Assembly (NCBI RefSeq): GCF_001429765.1
Contig: NZ_LMJB01000009.1
Span: 186,001-250,000 of the forward strand
DNA length: 64,000 bases
Direction: 5' to 3'
DNA from: Flavobacterium sp. Root901
GTDB taxonomy: Bacteria > Bacteroidota > Bacteroidia > Flavobacteriales > Flavobacteriaceae
The notes under the pieces are model-generated. The model was not told where the DNA came from and searched no databases. It worked only from the letters and a program-made list of their open reading frames with translations. The position numbers and the translations under genes were made by a program. Positions 1-6,975 of this stretch are shown here, one piece after another. The first letter of the stretch is position 1. Every line of letters starts with the position of its first letter.

Positions 1-212
1 GCAAAGATATTTAAATAATATAATTCTTACATATTATTTGAATTTAGATGTAAAATTATTGTGCGTATATGAAGACAGTATGAAGTATAGAATTTATTGT
101 ACAGCGTTGAAGCAGCCGTAAAGCTGAATAAAATTACAAAAGAAAAGTTGAGAAAAAACAAAATAAAAAATAAAATTTCTGACAATCAACAAGTTAAGCA
201 TTATAAATAATT
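1..212. other. AT-rich spacer at left edge, no gene seen
   Basis: No open frame of convincing composition and no RNA gene is visible on either strand here. The stretch is strongly A+T rich and has the look of an intergenic region. It probably belongs to the 5' or 3' flank of a gene lying left of the window. Confidence 0.5.
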
Positions 213-246
213 TAAAAAAAAATGACTTGTTAAATTACAAGTCATT
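213..246 (-). terminator. Rho-independent terminator of the DUF4442 gene
   Basis: A perfect 10-bp stem lies at 221-230 and 237-246 with a 6-nt loop. Read on the - strand it runs into the T-tract formed by the A-run at 214-222, so it terminates leftward transcription from the gene ending at 268. Confidence 0.8.
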
Positions 247-267
247 TATAGTATATTGATTTTTATT

Positions 268-720
268 TTATTTTAATCGGACACTCCATTCAAAATCCAT
301 TTCTGAAACCTGAACTCCTTCTTCATTAGTACCGATAGATTTCATCCAAAAAGTCTGTCCTTCACCGGTTTCAATTGTTTTCTGAATTGCATCGGCAATC
401 AAATGTCCGTCATTACAAACAAATGTTATTCTGCCTGTGGCTTTTTTAGTAAAGTTTCCTTTATTGTTTGCTACCAGCATCGATATCTTTCTTCCGCTTT
501 CCTGAATTTGCGAAATCACCAAAGCACCGGTTGTTAACTCAGCAGCCATTGCCTGAACAGCAAAATACATGGAATTAAACGGATTCTGATTGATCCAGCG
601 GTGTTTTACACTTACGATACATTTGTCTTTGTCTATCGCTTTTACCCGAACACCGCAAATGTATGCCGATGGTAATTTGAATAATACAAATTTGTTGAGT
701 TTGGAAACTGAAACTGCCAT
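268..720 (-). CDS. DUF4442 hotdog-fold thioesterase-like protein
   Basis: A 150-residue single-domain protein with the pattern of DUF4442 proteins, which are single-hotdog relatives of acyl-CoA thioesterases. The central hydrophobic helix around residues 47-70 (NPFNSMYFAVQAMAAELTTG) matches the long hotdog helix, and a beta-rich second half follows. There is no signal peptide, so it is probably cytoplasmic. The substrate is unknown and DUF4442 members generally lack a demonstrated reaction. It is a single-gene unit with its own terminator on the left and is divergent from the DUF4870 gene. The family call is fairly safe; thioesterase activity is inference. Confidence 0.7.
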   Translation of the reverse strand: MAVSVSKLNKFVLFKLPSAYICGVRVKAIDKDKCIVSVKHRWINQNPFNSMYFAVQAMAAELTTGALVISQIQESGRKISMLVANNKGNFTKKATGRITFVCNDGHLIADAIQKTIETGEGQTFWMKSIGTNEEGVQVSEMDFEWSVRLK

Positions 721-914
721 AAGTTTATTTTTTTATGTAAAAATACAAAAAAACTATGCACGCACAATAAATTACAAACACTTTCCTGTACAGCCAATAA
801 AATCAAGCATTACGATTGATTTTCAGTATTTTTTTCCTGATAAACTATTTTTCTTATTGTTAAAATTTTGTTAATATTTGGTACTATGCAAAACAAGATA
901 CTGTTTTTTAGATA

Positions 915-922
915 TATATTTG
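915..922 (+). promoter_or_regulatory. Candidate -7 element (TATATTTG) for the DUF4870 gene
   Basis: TATATTTG matches the Bacteroidota -7 consensus TAnnTTTG and lies about 30 nt before the first ATG of the DUF4870 gene. No good TTTG -33 element sits 17-19 nt upstream, so the call rests on the -7 only. Confidence 0.4.
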
Positions 923-950
923 CATAAGAAATTACTATATACTTTTAATC

Positions 951-1430
951 ATGCAATCAACAACACCACTCATCATGGAAAAATCATCAGAAAAGAATAC
1001 TTCGGCATTCGCACATTTAAGCACATTAAGTCAATACATTGTTCCGTTTGGGAATTATATTTTCCCAATTATAATCTGGTCAAGCTACAAAGACAAATCA
1101 GAATTTGTAGATCACCATGGAAAACAAGCTTTGAACTTTCAGTTAAGTTTATTGCTTTATACGTTAATCTTAGCTTTAATCGCTGTTCCGATTTTTGTTA
1201 CGGTTTTTTTACAAAACCTGCCAATGGAAGCTGTTTTTAACGATGAAGATTTCTATATCAGAAACATTAATTTTGAAGGAAACATTGGACTCTTGAGTAT
1301 TGGCGCTACGGCTGTTGTACTTTTTGGACTTTTAAAATTTGTTGAATTCTTTTTAGTGATTTATGCTTCTATAAAAGCTTCGAATGGAGAATTATATAAA
1401 TATCCAATGACAATATCTTTTATTAAGTAA
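951..1430 (+). CDS. DUF4870 family membrane protein
   Basis: A 159-residue integral membrane protein of the DUF4870 (Tic20-like) type. Visible hallmarks are the early SQYIVPFGNYIFPIIIW segment, the short DHHGKQALNFQ motif typical of the family, and two further long hydrophobic stretches (about residues 62-85 and 112-140). An internal ATG at 975 (MEKSSEKN) is an equally good start; the first eight residues are low in information. The PadR gene follows after 138 bp. In Flavobacteria such genes often precede PadR/PspC pairs, which suggests an envelope-homeostasis setting. Function is unknown. Confidence 0.75.
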   Translation: MQSTTPLIMEKSSEKNTSAFAHLSTLSQYIVPFGNYIFPIIIWSSYKDKSEFVDHHGKQALNFQLSLLLYTLILALIAVPIFVTVFLQNLPMEAVFNDEDFYIRNINFEGNIGLLSIGATAVVLFGLLKFVEFFLVIYASIKASNGELYKYPMTISFIK

Positions 1431-1568
1431 CACTTCGGTTCGCTCAGTGTGACACAAAAAGTTAAAAGTTATAGGTTAAGAGGGAAACCTTAAAAAACAA
1501 TCAATCATCAATCAAATATCATCAATCAAAAAACGAATTGTTCAATCAAAAAAAAACAAAATGAAATT
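1430..1568. repeat. Spacer with small hairpin and degenerate short repeats
   Basis: Right after the DUF4870 stop codon there is an ACACT/AGTGT inverted repeat (1430-1434 and 1446-1450) embedded in a CTTCGGTTCGCTCAGTGTGACA unit, then a GTTAAAAGTTATAGGTTAA stretch, then four loose copies of ATCAATCA. This composition differs from the flanking genes and resembles the other short-period intergenic repeats in the window. Confidence 0.5.
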
Positions 1569-1901
1569 ATGAACATTGAAAACACAAAAGCACAGATGCG
1601 CAAAGGTGTTCTTGAGTTTTGCATCTTATCTGTTCTAAAAGAAAAAGACGCATATACATCTGAAATATTAGACACTTTAAAAAACGCTAAATTACTAGTT
1701 GTTGAGGGAACAGTTTACCCGCTTTTAACTAGATTAAAAAATGACGGTCTGCTCAATTATCGATGGGAAGAATCTACATCCGGACCGCCAAGAAAATATT
1801 ATGGTTTAACCGAAATAGGACAAACATTTTTAAACGAACTCAGCGGCACCTGGACAGAATTGTCAGACGCTGTAAAACTAATCACCAATCAAAATCAATA
1901 A
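1569..1901 (+). CDS. PadR family transcriptional regulator
   Basis: A 110-residue protein made of one winged helix. The sequence KGVLEFCILSVLKEKDAYTS is the PadR N-terminal helix pattern, GTVYPLLTRLKNDGLL is the recognition helix and SGPPRKYYGLTEIG is the wing. PadR proteins are usually repressors, often of their own operon, responding to small molecules or envelope stress. It sits 3 nt before the PspC-domain gene and is surely co-transcribed with it, so it probably controls the PspC/head-GIN genes. The short C-terminus is typical of the PadR-s1 subgroup. Confidence 0.9.
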   Translation: MNIENTKAQMRKGVLEFCILSVLKEKDAYTSEILDTLKNAKLLVVEGTVYPLLTRLKNDGLLNYRWEESTSGPPRKYYGLTEIGQTFLNELSGTWTELSDAVKLITNQNQ

Positions 1902-1904
1902 GTC

Positions 1905-3635
1905 ATGAACAAAACAGTAAATATTAACTTAGGCGGTATGTTTTTTCACATCGATGAAGATGCATATTTAAAATTGTCACGCTATTTTGACGCTATAAAA
2001 CGATCACTTAACAACTCATCCGGACAAGATGAAATTATTAAAGATATCGAAATGCGTGTTTCTGAATTATTAACAGAAAAACAAAAAAGCGAGAAACATG
2101 TTGTTGGACTGAAAGATGTTGACGAAGTGATTGCGGTTATGGGACAACCGGAAGATTACAGAATCGAAGATGAAGAAAATACCAATCAGTCTTTTAATAA
2201 TTATACAGGAAGAGGCCACAAAAAATTATACCGTGATAAAGAAAATGGTATGATTGGAGGTGTAGCAACCGGTCTGGCACATTATTTTGGAATTGATGCC
2301 GTGTGGATTAAAATCGTATTCCTAATATTTGTTTTTGCAGGTTTTGGAACCGGGATTTTAGCTTACTTCGTTCTTTGGATTGTAACTCCTGAAGCTGTTA
2401 CAACTTCTGAAAAACTGGAAATGACAGGAGAACCGGTTACGATCTCGAACATTGAAAAAAAAGTCCGTGAAGAAATAGATTCATTGTCTGATAAATTTAA
2501 AAATGCAGATTATGACAAAATGGGAAACCAGGTAAAGTCGGGAGCTGAGAGAATAAGTAGTTCATTTGGAGACTTTATCATGACAGTTTTTAAAATCTTC
2601 GCTAAATTTTTAGGCGTAATTTTAATCATGTCGGGAATTGCAGTTTTAATCATGTTATTAATTGGGGTTTTTACTTTAGGAACAAATGCTTTTGTTGATT
2701 TCCCATGGCAGAATTTTGTTGATGCCGGCAACTTTACAGAATATCCTTTATGGTCTTTCGGGTTATTAATGCTTTTTGCAGTTGGGATTCCGTTTTTCTT
2801 CTTAACATTATTAGGATTTAAATTGTTATCTCCAAATTTAAAATCGATTGGCAACATTACTAAATATACATTGCTGGCCGTATGGATTATTGCTGTTGCC
2901 ATTGCAATTAGTATTGGAATTAAACAAGCTACTGAAATTTCACGCGATAATAAAGTGGTAGAAAAGAAAACAATTGCAATCACGCCAAAAGATACTTTAT
3001 ATGTAAAATTCAGATATAATGATTATTACGCTAAAGATTTAAATCGTCACGGAGATTTTCAGTTTGTTCAGGATTCTGCAGGAAACGATGTAATGTACTC
3101 AACAGATGTTCGTTTACATGTTTTACGTACTGATGAAGCTTCTCCTTATGTTCAGGTAGAAAAAAGCGCAAGAGGAAATTCATTTACAAATGCGAAAAAA
3201 AGAGCAGAAAAAATCAATTTTAAATACCAGGTTAACGGAAATCGTTTAATTTTGGATAATTATTTTCTGACAGACGTTAAAAACAAATTCAGAGGTCAGG
3301 AAGTAGATGTGTTCTTATATTTGCCAGAAGGTCAATTATTTAAACCAGACGCATCAATACAGGATTATGATGATTCTGAAGATGATTTTTTCAACTTACA
3401 CTTTAGCGGAAATTATAACTATAAAGTAGAAGGCGCTAAAATTAAATGTCTGAACTGCCCAGCAGAAGAAATGAACGAAGATCATGACGGAGATTATAAT
3501 GAAGAAAACAACATTGAAAATGATACTGTAAAAGAAGTTTCTATTAAAATAAACGGAAAAGAAGTTCTAAACGGTAAAAAAACTAATGGAAAGCTAACCA
3601 CTGATAAAAACGGAGTTATAATTAAAATTAACTAA
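1905..3635 (+). CDS. PspC domain-containing envelope-stress membrane protein
   Basis: A 576-residue protein. Residues 1-100 form a small soluble region with a conserved start (NLGGMFFHIDEDAY) seen in Bacteroidota PspC proteins. The PspC domain follows at about 105-165 (KKLYRDKENGMIGGVATGLA, then a transmembrane helix ending in VLWIVTPEA). Three more hydrophobic segments lie near 225-260, 280-305 and 318-342, and a soluble acidic C-terminal domain covers 350-576. PspC is the phage-shock toxin/sensor family acting at the inner membrane. The gene lies between the PadR regulator (3-nt gap) and a head-GIN lipoprotein (3-nt gap), so the three form one operon. The exact role of the C-terminal domain is unknown to me. 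Confidence 0.88.
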   Translation: MNKTVNINLGGMFFHIDEDAYLKLSRYFDAIKRSLNNSSGQDEIIKDIEMRVSELLTEKQKSEKHVVGLKDVDEVIAVMGQPEDYRIEDEENTNQSFNNYTGRGHKKLYRDKENGMIGGVATGLAHYFGIDAVWIKIVFLIFVFAGFGTGILAYFVLWIVTPEAVTTSEKLEMTGEPVTISNIEKKVREEIDSLSDKFKNADYDKMGNQVKSGAERISSSFGDFIMTVFKIFAKFLGVILIMSGIAVLIMLLIGVFTLGTNAFVDFPWQNFVDAGNFTEYPLWSFGLLMLFAVGIPFFFLTLLGFKLLSPNLKSIGNITKYTLLAVWIIAVAIAISIGIKQATEISRDNKVVEKKTIAITPKDTLYVKFRYNDYYAKDLNRHGDFQFVQDSAGNDVMYSTDVRLHVLRTDEASPYVQVEKSARGNSFTNAKKRAEKINFKYQVNGNRLILDNYFLTDVKNKFRGQEVDVFLYLPEGQLFKPDASIQDYDDSEDDFFNLHFSGNYNYKVEGAKIKCLNCPAEEMNEDHDGDYNEENNIENDTVKEVSIKINGKEVLNGKKTNGKLTTDKNGVIIKIN

Positions 3636-3638
3636 GCC

Positions 3639-4373
3639 ATGATCAAAATAATCATTCACATTACGAAATTTATTATTGCCACAATTACCGCATTATTGTT
3701 TGCTTCATGCAACTTTAATATAAAAACCATTGAAGGAAGCGGAAATGTAACAACTGAAAAAAGAATTGTTCAGGGAGATTTTAAAAACATCGAAGTAAGC
3801 AATGCAATAGATTTAGTTATCCAGCAGTCTGATTCAGTAGACATTACCGTGGAAGCCGATGATAACCTGCAAAAAGAAATAATTACTACGGTCGAAAACG
3901 GAACGTTGATTATCAAATGCAAATTCAGTTCTTTCCGTAATGTTAACATGAAAAAAGTAACGGTAAAAATGCCTCATGTTAGTAAAATTGAAGCATCAAG
4001 CGCTTCTACTGTTACAAGTAAAAATACACTTCAGGCACAAAATATAGAACTAGAAACTTCAAGTGCGGCATCAATGCACGTAGATGTAGAATCTGACAAT
4101 ATTTCTTGTAATTCAAGCAGCGGAAGCTCAATTGATATTAAAGGAAAAGCATTAAAAATCCAGACTTCAGCATCAAGCGGGTCTTCAATCGAAGCCGGAA
4201 AATTATTGGCAAATGATGTTGATGCAGAAGTTTCAAGCGGAGGCGTTATCAGTGTTCATCCTATTTTAAACCTAAAAGCACATGCGAGCAGCGGCGGAAA
4301 TATTAATTACAATAATGTTCCTAAAACGATCGACAAAACTGCAAGTTCAGGCGGAAGCGTTAGTCAGAGCTAA
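3639..4373 (+). CDS. Head-GIN domain (DUF2807) lipoprotein
   Basis: A 244-residue exported lipoprotein. The N-terminus has a hydrophobic segment ending in the lipobox LLFASC, with the lipidated Cys near residue 25. The mature part is a head-GIN (DUF2807) beta-helix with a repeated Ser/Gly-rich pattern (ASSAST, SSGSSI, SSGGV, SSGGN, SSGGS), one turn per 20-25 residues. Head-GIN proteins are abundant in Bacteroidota and are presumed adhesive or sugar-binding, without a proven function. It is the third gene of the padR-pspC operon. A terminator follows at 4401. Confidence 0.85.
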   Translation: MIKIIIHITKFIIATITALLFASCNFNIKTIEGSGNVTTEKRIVQGDFKNIEVSNAIDLVIQQSDSVDITVEADDNLQKEIITTVENGTLIIKCKFSSFRNVNMKKVTVKMPHVSKIEASSASTVTSKNTLQAQNIELETSSAASMHVDVESDNISCNSSSGSSIDIKGKALKIQTSASSGSSIEAGKLLANDVDAEVSSGGVISVHPILNLKAHASSGGNINYNNVPKTIDKTASSGGSVSQS

Positions 4374-4400
4374 CATTTTTTAACTGTTAAATATAAAAGA

Positions 4401-4430
4401 AATCATTCATCTAAAGTGGATGATTTTTTT
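4401..4430 (+). terminator. Terminator after the padR-pspC-head-GIN operon
   Basis: A 9-bp stem with one G-T pair (4401-4409 with 4417-4425) is followed by a run of T to 4430. The T-tract abuts a TATATTTG -7 element of the next gene, so terminator and promoter are packed together. Confidence 0.65.
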
Positions 4431-4437
4431 ATATTTG
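4430..4437 (+). promoter_or_regulatory. Candidate -7 element for the second head-GIN gene
   Basis: TATATTTG fits TAnnTTTG and is 21 nt before the ATG at 4459. It supports that ATG over the in-frame ATG at 4420, which would lie upstream of the transcript start. No clear -33 element. Confidence 0.4.
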
Positions 4438-4458
4438 CTAAAATCAAATCTAGAATTA

Positions 4459-5292
4459 ATGAAAAAAAATACAGCACTATTCCTGTTGCTTTTGTTTACA
4501 ACATTAACTTTTGCTCAAAAGAGAGAAAGAGTAAAAGGATCTAAAATTGTAACAACATCTGTTAAAGAAGTAGAAAGTTTCGATGCACTTGAAGTAGATG
4601 ATAACTTAGAGGTTTATCTTGAAAAAGGGGAGAAAAACGAGATTAAAATTGAAGCCGATGATAATCTTCACGAAATCATCGGGATGGATTTAAGAGATAA
4701 AACACTTCGCTTATACACATCAAAAGAAAGCACTATTTTCAAAAAACTTTCGGTAAAAATTACCTATACAAGTTCACTAAAAAAAGTAATCAGTAAAAAT
4801 GATTCTAAAGTTTATGCGATTCAGGAAATTCAATTAGATGATATTACTTTTAATAGTTTTGATTATTCTAAATTATACCTGAATGTAAATTCAAAGAAAT
4901 TCAGTTTAATTGCAGATGATAAATCCAAAACAGAATTAAACCTAAAAGCCGACGACGGAAATCTACAGTTGAGTAAAAATGCTTCTATTAAAACTTTGGT
5001 TTCTGCCATCAAATTTAAATGTGATTTGTACCAAAAAGCAAATGCGGCTATAGAAGGAATTGCTGAAAAAGCAACGATTCGTTTAGACAATAATTCGGTT
5101 TTTACAGGAACAAAATTCACTTTAAAAGAAGCAAATGTAACAGCCGAAAACAATTCTGCAGCCACTATATTAGCCGAAACTAATGTTTCAATCGCTGTTG
5201 GAGATAAAGCGGAACTTACTTTGTACGGAAATGCAGCAATTCAGTTAACCCGTTTTTCTGAAGAAGCAAAGTTGTTTAAGAAGATTAAATAA
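4459..5292 (+). CDS. Secreted head-GIN domain (DUF2807) protein
   Basis: A 277-residue exported protein starting MKKNTALFLLLLFTTLTFAQ, a clean type-I signal peptide cut after FAQ. The mature part has the GIN signature twice (VDDNLEVYLEKGEKNEI and IEADDNLHEIIG, around residues 45-75), followed by a beta-helix. It is a paralogue of the upstream lipoprotein but is soluble or periplasmic rather than lipidated. I chose 4459 because an upstream in-frame ATG at 4420 adds 13 residues before the signal peptide and lies before the likely transcript start. It probably has its own promoter and a role related to the upstream operon. Confidence 0.82.
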   Translation: MKKNTALFLLLLFTTLTFAQKRERVKGSKIVTTSVKEVESFDALEVDDNLEVYLEKGEKNEIKIEADDNLHEIIGMDLRDKTLRLYTSKESTIFKKLSVKITYTSSLKKVISKNDSKVYAIQEIQLDDITFNSFDYSKLYLNVNSKKFSLIADDKSKTELNLKADDGNLQLSKNASIKTLVSAIKFKCDLYQKANAAIEGIAEKATIRLDNNSVFTGTKFTLKEANVTAENNSAATILAETNVSIAVGDKAELTLYGNAAIQLTRFSEEAKLFKKIK

Positions 5293-5583
5293 GGTTCTAA
5301 GATGCTAAGATACTGAGTTTTTTTACTAAACATATAAGGAACAGAGTTCCAGAATTTTTTAATCAACTTGTTTGTCATTTATAGTATTTCATAAAGATTG
5401 ACTCACTTTGCAGAGTTTCTCGCGGAGATTTCTCCTTCGTCGAAATGACACAAAATGAGATAATACTACACCATAATACTTTTAAATAAAAAAAAAGTCC
5501 CGCTCATCGAACGGGACTTTTATATTTATAAGAAGCTCAAATTAACCTGAAACAAAGAAAATCTGAAACCTGAAACTAAAAAA
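5293..5583. repeat. Intergenic region with degenerate repeats and a bidirectional terminator
   Basis: The 291-bp spacer between convergent genes holds no gene. It contains a period-9 CTAAG repeat (GGTTCTAAGATGCTAAG at 5293-5317), a GGAGATTTCTCC palindrome followed by TTCGTCGAAATGACA (5424-5450), the terminator at 5493-5521, and a CTGAAAC-type repeat (5547-5576). All four elements have relatives elsewhere in the window or look like dispersed intergenic repeats. Confidence 0.6.
5493..5521. terminator. Bidirectional terminator between head-GIN gene and trxB
   Basis: AAAAGTCCCG at 5493-5502 pairs perfectly with CGGGACTTTT at 5512-5521 around a 9-nt loop, with an A-run before and Ts after, so it works in both directions between convergent genes. 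The same AAAAGTCCCG stem recurs at 43970. Confidence 0.85.
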
Positions 5584-6531
5584 TTATTCTTTTGAAGCTA
5601 AATATCTTTCAGCATCAAGTGCCGCCATACAACCTGTGCCTGCAGCAGTAATTGCCTGACGGTAAACGTGGTCTGCAGCATCTCCGGCTACGAAAACACC
5701 TTCAACATTTGTTTTGGATGTTCCCGGAGTGTTTACAATATATCCGGTTTCATCAAGAGTGATGTAATCTTTAAAAATATCTGTGTTTGGTTTGTGGCCA
5801 ATTGCTACGAAAAATCCCGTTGCAGGAATTTCGATAACTTCACCTGTAGTTTTATTTAATGCTTTAATAGCATGTACCACATTTTGATCTCCTAAAACTT
5901 CAACAGTATCGTGGTTCATCAAAATTTCGATATTTTCTGTTTTGCGAACTCTTTCTTCCATAATTTTAGAAGCTCTGAATCTTTCGCTTCTTACTAACAT
6001 CGTTACTTTTTTACAAAGTTTAGATAAGTAATGTGCTTCTTCACAAGCCGAATCTCCTGCCCCAACAATCACAACTTCCTGATTACGGTAGAAAAATCCG
6101 TCGCAGACAGCGCAGGCAGAAACTCCCCCGCCCATATTTAAATAATGCTGTTCTGATGGTAATCCTAAATATTTAGCAGAAGCACCTGTAGAAATAATTA
6201 CAGTTTCACAGTGTAACTCGATTGCATCATTAATCCAAACTTTATGAATATCTCCTGAAAAATCTACTTTTGTAGCCCATCCATCACGAATATCAGCACC
6301 AAAACGTTTGGCTTGTTCCTGCAGCTGAACCATCATTTCCGGTCCTGTAACACCATCAACATAACCTGGAAAATTTTCTACTTCATTAGTTGTTGTCAAC
6401 TGGCCTCCAGGCTGCATTCCCTGATATAAAACCGGATTCATGTTTGCTCTGGCAGCATAAATTGCCGCAGTATATCCTGCAGGGCCAGAACCTATAATAA
6501 GGCATTTAATTTTTTCGATTGTATCTGACAT
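5584..6531 (-). CDS. trxB: Thioredoxin-disulfide reductase
   Basis: A 315-residue cytoplasmic flavoenzyme that reduces thioredoxin with NADPH. The FAD motif GSGPAG is at residues 14-19, the redox-active pair is C140-A-V-C143 in SACAVCDGFF, the NADPH motif GAGDSA is near 157-162, and the C-terminal FAD motif is GVFVAGDAAD. The length is normal for the low-molecular-weight TrxB class. The frame could start nine codons upstream (6558), but that ATG overlaps the likely -7 element at 6556-6563, so MSDTIEK is the better start. It is a single-gene unit, convergent with the head-GIN gene. Confidence 0.96.
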   Translation of the reverse strand: MSDTIEKIKCLIIGSGPAGYTAAIYAARANMNPVLYQGMQPGGQLTTTNEVENFPGYVDGVTGPEMMVQLQEQAKRFGADIRDGWATKVDFSGDIHKVWINDAIELHCETVIISTGASAKYLGLPSEQHYLNMGGGVSACAVCDGFFYRNQEVVIVGAGDSACEEAHYLSKLCKKVTMLVRSERFRASKIMEERVRKTENIEILMNHDTVEVLGDQNVVHAIKALNKTTGEVIEIPATGFFVAIGHKPNTDIFKDYITLDETGYIVNTPGTSKTNVEGVFVAGDAADHVYRQAITAAGTGCMAALDAERYLASKE

Positions 6532-6555
6532 AATGTGTATTGTTTTTTTGTGATG

Positions 6556-6563
6556 CAAATGTA
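6556..6563 (-). promoter_or_regulatory. Candidate -7 element for trxB
   Basis: Read on the - strand this is TACATTTG, matching TAnnTTTG, 24 nt before the chosen trxB ATG. There is no clear TTTG -33. It decides against the upstream ATG at 6558. Confidence 0.45.
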
Positions 6564-6644
6564 AACTTTATTATAAAAAATAACGCCGAAAATAAATCTG
6601 AAATAGCTATCTCAAAATAAGTTTTATTTATTTTCATTTTTTCC

Positions 6645-6674
6645 TTTTGTAAACAAATTTTATTCCTATATTTG
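6645..6674 (+). promoter_or_regulatory. Bacteroidota-type promoter of tRNA-Pro
   Basis: TTTTG at 6645-6649 (-33 element) and TATATTTG at 6667-6674 (-7 element) are separated by 17 nt. This is an essentially perfect match to the Bacteroidota sigma-ABfr consensus. The tRNA starts 35 nt after the -7. Confidence 0.75.
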
Positions 6675-6708
6675 CATCCGCTTTCGGGCACTACAACAAA
6701 TGCATCTT

Positions 6709-6783
6709 CGGGGTGTAGCGTAGCCCGGTTATCGCGCCTGCTTTGGGAGCAGGAGGCCGCAGGTTCGAATCCTGCCACCCCGA
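6709..6783 (+). tRNA. tRNA-Pro (anticodon TGG)
   Basis: A full cloverleaf can be folded. The acceptor stem is CGGGGTG (6709-6715) with CACCCCG (6776-6782) and discriminator A at 6783. The anticodon stem is CCTGC/GCAGG (6737-6741 and 6749-6753) around the loop TTTGGGA, with anticodon TGG at 6744-6746. The T-arm is GCAGG-TTCGAAT-CCTGC. The C1-G72 start is typical of bacterial tRNA-Pro. CCA is not encoded. A textbook promoter precedes it and a strong hairpin terminator follows. No other tRNA is near, so it is a single-gene transcript. Confidence 0.95.
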
Positions 6784-6785
6784 CA

Positions 6786-6822
6786 AAAGTCTTTTCATTT
6801 CTGGAAAGACTTTTTTTTTTGC
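6786..6822 (+). terminator. Terminator of tRNA-Pro
   Basis: AAAGTCTTTTC pairs with GGAAAGACTTT around a short loop and runs into a tract of about ten T residues, directly after the tRNA. Confidence 0.85.
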
Positions 6823-6885
6823 TTTAAACTGAAATATAAAATCAATCAAGATTATAGGTTTCTAAAAATTTATCTCATTTAAAAC

Positions 6886-6957
6886 AATAGCCCGTGATTT
6901 CAACGGGGACGCATTATATTATCACGCTACGTTCTCTAGTTGAAACCACGGGCTATT
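6886..6957. repeat. Inverted-repeat element with 19-bp arms
   Basis: The arms are 6886-6904 and 6939-6957, 19 nt each with one mismatch, beginning AATAGCCCGTG and ending CACGGGCTATT, around a 34-nt core. The GC-rich arms stand out in AT-rich DNA. It lies between the tRNA terminator and the 3' end of the beta-helix gene on the opposite strand, so it could end that transcript, but there is only a short run of A/T after the - strand arm. REP-like or miniature element is an alternative reading. Confidence 0.7.
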
Positions 6958-6975
6958 TTAAAAAATATATCTTAT

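Noticed and set aside
590..1240. Two + strand frames between the DUF4442 and DUF4870 genes
   Set aside because: The first is antisense to DUF4442 and the second is out of frame within DUF4870; both have random-like composition.
2510..2983. 157-codon frame antisense to the PspC gene
   Set aside because: It lies wholly inside the PspC coding region opposite its transmembrane segments and shows no family features.
6532..6558. Nine-codon N-terminal extension of TrxB
   Set aside because: The upstream ATG overlaps the likely -7 element and the extension HHKKTIHI is not part of the family.
6506..6778. Open frame on the - strand across tRNA-Pro
   Set aside because: It runs through the tRNA gene and its promoter and overlaps the start of trxB; the composition is not protein-like.
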